The notes beneath the pieces were generated by a model that saw only the letters and a list, made by a program, of their open reading frames with translations, ran no database searches and was not told the origin of the DNA. DNA of 64,000 nucleotides from Numida meleagris (taxonomy: Eukaryota > Chordata > Aves > Galliformes > Numididae): assembly GCF_002078875.1 (NCBI RefSeq), contig NC_034409.1, forward strand, positions 59,845,244-59,909,243, read 5' to 3'. Positions 26,601-37,393 of the stretch are shown here, piece after piece (the first letter of the stretch is position 1; every line of letters begins with the position of its first letter). A program made the position numbers and the translations under genes.

Positions 26601-29034
26601 CATATTTATTCTATGCTTTGAGCTAAGGATAGAAAATGAATGTGCTGAGCTACAGCAAAATGTGGGCATTTTATAGTGCAAATAGGAACTTCAGCATATA
26701 TACAGTTAATTAATCTGTGAAAAGGAGACCTTTCAAAAAGAAAAATGAAGTCTGCAGGGAACAAACCTTTGCTCTGCCTGTCCATATTTCTTTCACCTTG
26801 AACGTAAAAAAGACCAGGCGTCATCCAGCTGATTAAGTATTAAACCCCTCACCTCTTCTTATCATGTGGCCAATTTAGCCAACACAATTGCTTCTACTAA
26901 ATCATAGCATTACCAGGCACAGAATATTTGCAAATGATTCACAGTGGAACTAAACCTCAGCGAAATCAGAATCTGGTTTACTGCCTGTACTCCAGCCCTA
27001 AAGAGCTCCAAAAAAGTTCGAACAAGGTCAACGTATGAACATTCCCCTCAGGTGAAGTTCTTTCTCATGTCACTCAATGTTCTGTTCTGTTAAAACAATG
27101 CTGAATGAGGCACTTCACTGAAACACACAGACAAAAAGAAGATATGGGGAAGTATGCAAAACAGCCTTTGGTAACAGACAGGTGGGGTAACAGCAGCATT
27201 TGGAGACATGAGCTCCATTGTAATGCACTGTGTTCCTCAACATGGTCAAAAGCACTTTGTGTATGACCAACACGGCTACCAGGTTGCCTTTCCCACCACG
27301 TATAAAGAGCTTACCATCTCTAAGGAGCTTCTCTGGTTATGCTGCTGTAACATTAGTTTTGTTATAAATAAAATTAACTTAACTGAAGTTGAATAAAATT
27401 TAGCTTTTGACTTCAAAAATCAGATTCTTGTCATAAGTTTATGTTTAGAATATCAAGTTACCTTCAATATAACTTCTGAGGAGTTTCAAAACAAAGGTGT
27501 GTTTGTTTTCAATTAATTTATTAATTCAAACAGCTACCTTAGAATTAATGGAACAGATACACGACTGCATCCCCTAAATGAACCAAAGACATCGTCCATA
27601 CATTCTCCACAATCTACTGATCAGGAAACTAGCATTATGCATTATGCATCTTTTCAGAAAGTTATTTTGCCCACCTCTCTCTAGGGAAAAGGATAATATT
27701 AAAAAAAAAAAAGAATTAAAATAACCACCTTCCAAGTTAATAGGGAGCAAATAATAAGAGACACAACTTTATTCTTCATATGGTGCTTTTAGCTGGATAA
27801 AATGACCACAAGTAGTGATCAGCTGAAGTGAGAAACACACCTGTCTAAGCTTACTTAAAGAAAAATCTCTCACTGAGTCAATGTGCTGTACAAAAAGGAT
27901 CTTCAATTTATTTCATTTACATCATAATCATTGTAACCACCACACCTGAATCAGAAGGACAGCCCGTGGTAGTTTTCTGCTAAATTAAGTGCTTGGCAGC
28001 GAATTCTTTGGTCATTTTCAGTTTACTCAGTTGTCTCTGGATCTCATCAAACATACATATAAAACAAGAGCTGACCATTCTGCATTTTCATTTTGTATTT
28101 TCGGTATTTATTCCATGTGTTCATAACAGAAAGGGCTTGTTTTCTTCCTACACAGCGCTGGAGCAGGGAAAAAAAAGGGAACAGAAGGAGAATCTCAGTG
28201 GAAAAGGGTCCAGTGCAGCAAAATCTGCTGCCTCACATGCTGGTTCCTTGAGACTGCAGAAGGCAACAGCTGCTGCAGATGCTATTGGTCAATGCACCTA
28301 CAGAAGAATCAGACAGAGAGCAGCCTGTGTACTGTTAAAAGCAAGGTTACAGCAACCATTTACAAAGGGGAAACCTTCAGCTTTAGAAAAGATTTGATGT
28401 TCTTGATATATTTCTAGATTTTGATTTCTGCAACAGTAGACAAATGCAAGTCCCTCCTGAGTTTTAATGGAGGAGAGGGAATAAAAATGGACAGGAAAAT
28501 TTGACCGCCAGAAACTTTTCCTTAATCTATTAAATTACCTTACAATATCAGATATGCATTAACTACCATTTTCAACATCAAAATTCACTCTTTACATCTA
28601 GCAGACAAGTATGCACATTTTCTACTCAAATTCATATACTATCTAAAATAAAGCTAGCCTGTCTTTCTCATTGTCATCAACAGAATATATTCCAAAGCCA
28701 ATGATAAAACACTGGTGACTTCACTGTCTCAGTTCACTACCTTTGGTCTCGTGCAAAACATCCACTTTGCTAACAGGGCAGGCAGGCAACATTCTTTAAA
28801 CACACATGAAGGCAGATAATCCTGAAGAATAATCTCAGTTTGTGTAGTCCTTTTCCCTGGTACTCCATAAACTCCATATGGCAGACACTGTTATATCCAA
28901 TGAAAGACAAAAAGCAGGGGCTAAGAGGTATTGATCCTGACCTTTATTTGTTAATATGAAGAACAGAAAGCCAGTCTTAATCTCTGAAAAAATAACATTA
29001 TACAAATGAAGGTTTACTACTTGAAGGTATTAAT

Positions 29035-29081
29035 CATATCCAAATGCTTAAACTAAAACGATACCCATATCCAAATGCTTA
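29035..29081. repeat. 16-bp direct repeat
   Basis: CATATCCAAATGCTTA occurs twice, at 29035-29050 and 29066-29081, identical in both copies and 31 bases apart start to start. A small local duplication. Confidence 0.85.
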
Positions 29082-32000
29082 CATCAAGTTCAGTCTATCA
29101 GATCACATTAGGGACTACAACAGCCCACTGTTTTATACAGAGGGAGTATTTTATGACTATAATAAAAACTGCTTAAAAAACTGCTGTATGGCAATACCCG
29201 TGACAAAGCAAACATGTGGGGAAGCCATTCCGCTTGGCACAACAAAGCAGTATGGTGGCTCAGTGAAGATGCCCGTGTGACAAGAGCACTGAGAGCTAGC
29301 AGACACCAACCATTAGACACCCTCCTCTTGGAGAAGTTTTTATTTTATTAATGAGAGTTTTTAGTTCCTGAGTCACTTCTTTAAGTTTTAAAGGTATTCC
29401 TTATTTTCTGCGAACTTTTAGGTAATATTTCTATCAATTGCCTTCACCTCCCAAATAGGTAAATACTGACCCAATGCTGTCCGAAAAATAAACAAAAGAT
29501 TAGTTCATAAAGTGTCAATATTCTAAAGGATATAGATTCTTCATAGAAGGATCTATACCCTTTATATCCAATTTCCTTATACCTACTTGAATGCATACCA
29601 TTCAAGAGTTTATAGTAAAACCAGAGGATCCTCTTAATTGCACTGGATTTTATTCTATTTTTTATTCTACGCAACTTGCTAACAGCTGCTGTTAAGTTGT
29701 TCAAACATTTTCATTTAGAGTTTAACGTGCTTACCAGTTATCAGAACTCTCCTGCCTTCTCTCAGATAGATCTTCCAGTGTCCGCCCACACACCATGAAA
29801 AATAATAGAAAAAATTCTTTGCATAAAGCGTTCTTTCAGCACCATGCACTCAGCTCACTGTTCTCTTTTCATTCAGTTAATAAACTGCCCTTGTTTCTCT
29901 TACCCCTTGTGTACCGTACCTGGAAAAAAAAGCCTTATCAGAAAGCTGATCCTGCTTCTACACCCTTAGCTACTGGAAACAGTATTGTATTTTAACTTCA
30001 AACAATCTGCCCCTGCACACATATAAAAAAATAAAATTCCAGCCTTAATACTTCAGGTTCTTCAGCTCTTTGTATTGCAGGTTTCAGCTCTGCTAGTCTT
30101 ACCCACACTTCACTGATTTTAATAAGCATGCTGTCCTTGTCAAGCATGAGATATTCTCACTTTTCATATTTAAAAAGTATTTTTCATTTCTGAAACTGAA
30201 GCTGATATCTGACAGCAAACAGCTACTTTGATTTCATAAGAGAAAACAATAACAAATTCCTCCATCTTCATGCCAAATGGGGGTAGCATTCATTCGGAGT
30301 AGCACGAGGATGCACAGCCCAAATATTGCAGACATAAAAGACTACCTCAGAATGAACATATGGGAAGCAGAGCGACAGCCATGCTTTTTTTCCCTTGTAC
30401 ATACTTTTGTACTAGCAAACAGAGCTGAAGAGAGCACTGTGCAAGATGGAAGACTACTAAATATACACACTCCCACAGCCTTCAAAGAGCAAAAGCCATC
30501 TACTTCTGCTCAGTTCTCTAATCTCCTTCCCAGGGACCAAAGGATGGAAATAATGAATTTTTTAATTATTGTTTGTTTAAGCCAGCATTAGTGTGAATGA
30601 TAGCGCTCTGCATCACAGGGCAGCAGAGGGAAGCTGAAGTTTCTTCTGCGGCAAACTCTCCCTAAAATGTTACTCTGAAGGAAAATTTCTGAAATTGGTT
30701 ACTGAACTATAGAATATGTATATACAATATAACACCTCCAGGTGAAGGGAAAGTGGCACTAACAACACTTAGTAAGCATAAACAACATAAGTTGATTTTG
30801 CATTTGCAGTGTTGTATATTCATTTCTCTGCAAGCGAGGGTTTGGATTTTGTAGCTCAGGCATATTTGACTATTCAGGCCATCACGCCCAGATGCGTTAC
30901 CTGGAGAAGAGTTAAGTTAAACTGCTGTGCCCCATGCAGATAGTCCAGTAGCATTACCAAACATCCTGCTGACACTGGCAATTTTTTTCCTTAGTGTCAG
31001 CTTTAAAATCGCTTTCCTTTTTGAAAGGGTTCTGTTAATATTCTCTCACAAAACCATAGTGAATGTCATGGATTTTATAGAATGAGACTGAATAAGGCGT
31101 GTCAAGTAAGCTTTATAAGACTATGAAGGCTTTGCGATGTTTTATATCAGAATATTGCGGTCCTGCTCACAGTTGTGATAATGCCACGTGCTATTTCTCA
31201 TGAATGCTGAACAGGTGTGGAAAACGTCTTTAGTCATCACAGTTCAAAAAAAGAAATTTGATCATTTGGGATGTATGGGACACACACAGAAATAATATTT
31301 GGTTTTCTAAATGATGTAAACACTAAAATCAGGAAACCGTAAAATATGCACGGTGAAATCACTTAATCTTTTTTCATTCAGGATCGATCACCTTCACATC
31401 TCAACATTTTATGTAAGCTACAGGGAAAAAAACAGTTTTAATAAGCATCTAGCCCAGCCCAGCTGCTGAGTAGTATTTACGAAGCCAAGCGTATACAATA
31501 TTCACAATGGTAAGATTCACATTATGTACCGAACTTCAACACACAGTTGATAGTCAGTGTTTAAAACAAGTCTACATTTCTGTCACAGCTCAAGTGCATT
31601 TGCTGAAAACAATCAAAACAAGCTCACACAAATGTAGGTAACTACACAGTGTCAGACACATAAGAAAAGCAGAGATCAGACTGTTAAAAGTGAAGAGCTG
31701 TTAAAATCAGGAAATAGTAATTCTCCACGCTTAAGCTGAACAGATATTTGGTTACTTCAGCTATATCAAAACTCTTTGAGAACTAGTTCATTTGGGTTAT
31801 AAGTTCCTTTAACTTCTTTATTGGAGCACTGAATTCTAATATTGTTCTCAATCCTATCAGCAAAAGCCTTTTAGTATATCCTGTACACAAGCAGTAAAGC
31901 CCTTATACAGACAGTAAGATAAAAACTGAATAGGGTAATTCTCAGCATGGAAGTTGAGCACTGAGGACAGCCAAGCCAGCACTGACTCTTGCTGGCTATG

Positions 32001-32123
32001 CCCAGCAGACAGGATGCATTTTTTAATTCTCCTCCTCCAACTGCATGTCAGAATTCTTATGCTGAAGATCTACTCTGCTTGATGTGGGTCAGGTTAAGGA
32101 TATAAGGAAGTTTAGAAACAGGC

Positions 32124-33018
32124 TATAGAATCATAGAATCACAGAATTAGCTAGGTTGGAAAAGACCTACAAGATCATCCAGTCCAACCATCCACCTACC
32201 ACCAATAACCCCACTGAACCATGTCTCTCAATGCTATATCTAAACATTCCTTGAACACCTCCAGGGACGGTGACTCCACCACCTCCCTGGGCAGCCCATT
32301 CCAGCGCCTGACCACTCTTTCAGAAAAGTAGTATTTCCTGATGTCCAGCCTAAAACTCCCCTGGTGCACCTTGAGGCCATTCCCCCTCATCCTGTCACTA
32401 GTTACAAGAGAGAAGAGGCTGACCCCCAGCTCACTACAGCCTCCCTTCAGGCAGTTCTAGAGAGCAATAAGGTCTCCCCTGAGCCTCCTCTTCTCCAGAC
32501 TGAACAATCCCAGCTCCCTCAGCCGCCCCTCATAAGGCCTGTGCTCCAGACCCCTCACCAGCTTCGTCGCCCTCCTCTGAACACGCTCCAGGGCCTCAGT
32601 GTCTTTCTTGCAGTGAGGGGCCCAAAACTGGACACAGTGCTCGAGGTGCAGCCTCACCAGTGCTGAGTACAGAGAGACAATGACTTCCCTGCTCCTACTG
32701 GCAACACTATTTCTGATACAAGCCAGGATGCCATTGGCCTTCTTGGCCACCTGAGCACACTGCTGGCTCATGCTCAGACGAGCATCGACCAACACCCCCA
32801 GGTCCATTTCCTCTACACAATCTTCCAGCCACTCTGCCCCAAGCCTGTAGTGCTGCCTAGGGTTGTTGCTGCCAAAGTGCAGGACCCGGGACTTGGTCAT
32901 ATTGAACCTCATCCCACTGGCTTCAGCCCAGAGATCCAGCCTGTCCAGATCTCTCTGTAGGGCCTTGCCACCCCCAGGCAGATTGACACTTCCTGCCAGC
33001 TTGGTGTCGTCTGCAAAC
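32124..33018 (-). mobile_element. CR1 LINE, long 5'-truncated copy with part of the reverse transcriptase
   Basis: The plus strand begins with ATAGAATCATAGAATCACAG, the reverse complement of the CR1 3' end. From 33018 down to 32457 a 187-codon open frame reads the end of the reverse transcriptase. It starts at the FADDTKLAG motif (the two catalytic aspartates of the palm), continues through [13 protein letters not shown] and [15 protein letters not shown], and reaches the thumb region [15 protein letters not shown] second frame at 32196-32390 carries [14 protein letters not shown] and [17 protein letters not shown], so at least one frameshift separates the two. The 5' end is cut right at the FADD motif. 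Among the best-preserved CR1 copies here, and not autonomous. Confidence 0.96.
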
Positions 33019-33529
33019 AATGTGGAAAACCAGCCAGTGGGACTGTTGTGTTTTGACTTGCTTGCACCCTACCATTCAACACAACCACAAAAGCCACCCC
33101 AGTGTCCTACAGCCGTTAGCTTCTGCTCCCTAGCCTAGCTTGGCAGGCTTTAACCAGCGTATGAACAGCCAGCTCAGTCATTAGCACGCCCTTCACTTGG
33201 AAGCCTGGGGAGCATATTTGTCCACTGGATCAAATACAGATTAACAAATTACAAAGAACACTGTTTAGCACATTATCATTCATTATTCCAGAGAGTGCAA
33301 ATGTAATCAGAGCAAAACTCAGTTCAGATTACCAGGAGAACTTGATGAAAGTCAAACTTCTGCAGTAGTAACCACAGTTTTCTAGTAGGGACAGAAATTT
33401 TTACTGCTAAGCATCTGCAACTTAAGTGTTTTCAAATTTAAAATGCATCTTAATTCACACAGTTCAACATTTCAAGGAAAACTGAGCCAAATCACAGAGC
33501 CACATTACTTCATATACTAATAATGTGTA
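33019..33529. other. Unique spacer
   Basis: Non-repetitive DNA between the CR1 copy and the mariner-like element. No coding evidence. Confidence 0.45.
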
Positions 33530-34040
33530 GGCCCCTCTGAAAGTAATGCCTCTTATTTATTTCCATGGAATCTACAACAGATACAAAGAGCACAATAACA
33601 CTATTTGATAAAGCAAATTCTCAGATATAAAAATCTGTTTTTCAACATAGTCACCACCATTAGCTAAGTATTTTCACGAGCAATGAACAAGAGCCTGCAT
33701 GCTGTGCTTGTAAATATCTGCACCACTGGAGGTGATCCACTGTTGACACTGCTGAAATACACCACCTACTGCTTCACTGTGCTCACATCCACTGTTTGTG
33801 CTCCCTAAACATTCAGCGAGCATCAACAACTGAATGAACACACCTTTGTTTCATCCACACTTCCATGTCAGTCACCATTTGGTCAGACTGCCCCTCTGCT
33901 GCCATCTGTCACACTGCAACAAAATGTAACTGAATATTGGTGGGAAGGTTCAACCTCTACTGCCATACCATCAACATCCATCCCTGACATCGCTGGCCAA
34001 CATAATAAAAGAGGGGGCATCACTTTCAGAGCAGCCCTTG
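33530..34040 (-). mobile_element. Internally deleted mariner-like element (Galluhop type)
   Basis: Terminal inverted repeats are visible: the left end reads CCCCTCTGAAAGTAATGCC and the right end, reverse complemented, reads GGGCTGCTCTGAAAGTGATG. Each end abuts a TA dinucleotide (33528-33529 and 34041-34042), as expected for mariner target-site duplication. At about 511 bp it is far shorter than a full mariner of about 1.3 kb. On the minus strand the right half keeps an N-terminal-like piece (DMEVWMKQRCVHSVV) and the left half a C-terminal piece (YLANGGDYVEKQIF) of a transposase, so the catalytic middle is deleted. Stops are present. Non-autonomous. Confidence 0.82.
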
Positions 34041-35462
34041 TAGTTCTCATTTCATTATATATACCACAAAATCTTATGTTTTATAAGGTCTGTTCTGGAA
34101 TCCCAGTTTCACCTGAGAATTTCTAAGTTTTTGTTTCAGAGAGTTCGAAGCCCACTTTTTTAAGAGCTAAAAAGTTACAGACATTCAAGGAGCAAATAAA
34201 GGATGTCCAGCTTTTGTTGGACTCAGGTATCTGTCATCCTGTATACTTGCTTGAATACTATAGAACTGTTAGCTCATAGGATAATGGGTAGAACGCAAAA
34301 GGAATTTACTCTCACTGACAAAATGTGATTTCTTAATGGCCACTGTTAGTGTTAGACTGAATAAAAGGAATGCAAACTATACCTATATTAAAATCAGGGA
34401 CATTTTGGCAAGAGTCATCTGAAGAAAGTCAAGCATTACAATTGCATTGAACTTGAAAAGACTTCCAGCTCTAACAAAAACAAATTATTTTTCCTGTATC
34501 AGTGTCTGTGTTTTGATTCTCAAATCCCCAGTTCTGAAGATGAATGTAATTAGCCAGTAAGTTTCATTTCTTAACTCGGTTACTGATGTTAACGCAAATA
34601 ATGAGCATATTAATATTCAGCTAAGAAACCGAAGCATCACAGACAAGACAGCGAACTGCAGTATATGAGCACAAAAAAGAAAAATAGTCTGATTATTCAC
34701 TGACAGAAGTTGACAAATCCTGATACAGACCAAACATTTAAAGAGAGAATTCAAATACTATTATTAACTTCAACAGTTACAAAATTTTAGTTACAGCTTT
34801 TTTTTTTTTTTTAAATCTTTTGTAGGCTCAAACATTGATTTTCAGTTTAAAATAGTGCTTTCCACTGGGGGAAGAGAACCTAGGAGACATAAAAGGCATT
34901 AGCAACTGAGTGGCTCAGCCCAGAAGGAGAATAAAGAGTACCAATATAACCATTATTTGAATAAGAAGTCACCCTTCTCCTGCATACAGACTACGCTTAA
35001 AGAACAGGCAGTCCACAGAAGGAAAAGAGATCAGTGGATCGGGATCCTTGTCCAGAATGAACAGCAGAGAGAAGGAGCTCTGTACTCCCTCCCTTCCTCT
35101 TCTACCTCCAGAATTCACTGGGTACCAGAAGGAGGAGCTACACTCAGGTTTGCAGTTTTGCCCAGACCTAAATCTCTCATAGCTCATGCATATTGAAGAA
35201 ATGTAGCGAAAATGTCCTTAGAAAATGATCTACTGATTTTTTTTTTCCTAGCATCACGAGGTCCCTGAAGAAATCACAGAGAAGCTGCATCAGATCCCAT
35301 TGGTGTAGAGTCTCTAAGTGAGAGGGGAGAGGTTGAAACCAGGACAAGCGCCCGCAGCAACCCTGGGACAGCCCTCATTGCACAGCACCAGCACTAGGAG
35401 GCCTCTCAGATCTCATAGGTTCCAAGTATGCAGAAGCTGGATGCAGTTACAGTGTAATTAGA
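34041..35462. other. Unique stretch
   Basis: AT-rich DNA with a run of 14 T at about 34799-34812. ORFs at 34957-35196 on both strands are unsupported by splice signals or motifs. No gene is called. Confidence 0.45.
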
Positions 35463-35647
35463 ACCACAGAATCATAGAATCATAGAATTGCTCAGGTTGG
35501 AAAAGATCTTCAAGATCATCAAGTCCAACCGCAGCCTAACCATACTACCCTAACTCTAACAACCCACGGCTAAATCATGACCCTGAGCACCACATCCAAG
35601 TGGTTTTTAAACACATTCAGGGATGGTGACTCAACCACCTCCCTGGA
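35463..35647 (-). mobile_element. CR1 LINE 3' tail, short
   Basis: It starts with two tandem ATCATAGAAT units (reverse complement of the CR1 terminal repeats), then TGCTCAGGTTGGAAAAGATC and GGGATGGTGACTCAACCACC. It stops abruptly after CTCCCTGG. Only the 3' untranslated part and the last few codons are present. Confidence 0.92.
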
Positions 35648-36645
35648 AATTACACAGCTACAAGTCTGGGTACAGCTACAAGACCTGCAAAGCCTGGTTA
35701 CAGCAGTGACAAACAGAATTAAAGACCACACACTCCACCCTGAAAAGCCTAAGTTTTAAAAAGGACAGAAGAAATCCAGCCTCTAAATCAGTCTGAATTA
35801 TTTTTAATTATCAGTGTACGTTTTCTCTCTCCAGCATTCATCAACATCTGGACACAATGGCATCTGTTTGAGGGAGAGGAATATGCCTGTAATTACTTAT
35901 GAGGAGAAGGCTAGACCTGTAATCCCGATGTGTTATCATCTATGCTTCGAGACAACATTTGTTCAGAAGTCAGGAATAAATCACAGGATTTTATGTCTCA
36001 GATTAGAGTTCCATCACATCTTTCCGCCTTTCCAGACTATTTTACATATTTTACATTAACATCTGTGACATGCTTAGCATTAATACTTAACTCCATGCCT
36101 TTAGCCTCCAATTTTAATCCATTTCATATTTCATTTTACTGAGTTCAGAATAATCAGAGGCAAATTGCTTTGAAACTCATTAAAATACATTTATCCTTCT
36201 TTACTTGTCTTGCTTTGTAAACTACTGTAGCAATTAGTTTGTCTCCTTTTCTGCTTTTACTCATTTCTCCGTATCTCCTGATACAGTCTTACTGTTGTGT
36301 ATTTATGCACTGAGACGACATCTCTGGTTTTTATTTTGTCCAGCAACATTTCAACAAAGCTTCAATCTTCCCCCTTCAGGTTAATTTAAAAGTAGTTCAT
36401 TCTGCTGCAGCTACTTCTGTTAAAAAGCTTTTTCCAAGGCAGCTGCTTCAAAAAAACTTTAGAATTTCCTCTTTCAACTTCTTCCTTTTACTTTCCTGTG
36501 TGTTTGATGAACCTATAGCTCTGAGATGCCCCCTCTAAATAGAATTCTGTCTCCTCTTGTCAGAAGCACATATGCTTGTTGATGACCATAGTTACGCACT
36601 TGATTAAGATGCTTCTACCATCAAGAGCAGGAGGCTAAATTTTCA
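35648..36645. other. Unique spacer
   Basis: T-rich non-coding DNA between two CR1 copies. ORFs of 70-81 codons at 35814-36142 show no motif. Nothing else is seen. Confidence 0.45.
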
Positions 36646-37393
36646 CAGACCAGAGAATTGTAGGGGTTGGAAGGGCCCTCTGGAAATCACCTAGTCCAAC
36701 CTCATGCTAAAGCAGGTTCCCTACAATAGGTTACACAGAAAAGCATCCAGGCAGGTTTTGAATATCTCCTGAGAAGGAGACTCCACAGTCTCTCTGAGCA
36801 GCCTGTTCCAGTGCTCTGTCACCCTCAGAGTAAAGTTTTTCCTCATGTTCAGATGGAACTTCCTCTGTTCCAGTTTTTGCCCATTGCTCCTTATCCTGCC
36901 ACTGCACAGAAAAGAGCCTGGTCCCATCCACTTGACTCCCACCCATCAGATATTTATAAGCATTGGGAAGATCCCTGCTCAGCCTTCCCATCTCCAGGCT
37001 CCTCAGCTCTTCGCCATTCCTCATAAGGGGAACATTCCAGGCCCTGAATCATCTCTGTGGCCCTCTTCTGGGCTCTCTCTAGAAGTTCCCTGTCCTTCTT
37101 AACCTGAACAGCCAAGAACTGGACACAACTCTCCAGATGTGGCTTCACTGCTGGCTCGTAGCCAACCTGTTGCTTATCAGGACACCTAGGTCCTTCTCTG
37201 CAGATCTTTCCAGCAGGTCAGCCCCTCACCTGTACCAATGCAGGTGGTTCTTCTTCCCCAGGTGCAGGACTCTACACTTGCCCTTGTTGAATCCCATCAG
37301 TTTCCTCTCTGCTCAACTCTCCGGCCTGTCCAGGTCTCACTGAATGGCAGCACAGTCTTCTGGTGTATCAGCCACTCCTCTCAGATTTCGCAT
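36646..37393 (-). mobile_element. CR1 LINE, older subfamily, with internal deletion
   Basis: On the minus strand it reads the CR1 C-terminus, with KFHLNMRKNFTLRVTEHWNR and ESPSQEIFKTCLDAFL, then further 5' LESCVQFLAVQVKKDRELLE. On the plus strand the phrase at 37138-37160 jumps from CAGATGTGGCTTCACTG straight to CTGGCTCGTAGCCAACC. This skips the roughly 100-base block (the GCCATTGGCCTTCTTGGC-type region) that the copies at 14250 and 32124 retain. Its 3' end (AGAATTGTAGGGGTTGG) lacks the repeated ATCATAGA terminus. Not functional. Confidence 0.9.

Larger units (their letters stand above)
18559..32123. other. Long AT-rich stretch without a supported gene
   Basis: About 13.5 kb without a CR1 tail or other repeat that I recognise. 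It contains a (CA)n run at 20669-20695, a 16-bp direct repeat at 29035-29050 and 29066-29081, and poly-T and poly-A runs. Compositionally complex blocks at 25640-25950 and 31070-31250 look less decayed than their surroundings and could be conserved non-coding DNA, but this is by eye only. Best read as intron or intergenic DNA. Confidence 0.45.

Noticed and set aside
27315..27344. 30-nt minus-strand block between TTACAG and GTAAGC
   Set aside because: The pyrimidine tract is weak, and a micro-exon of ten codons cannot be supported without transcript data.
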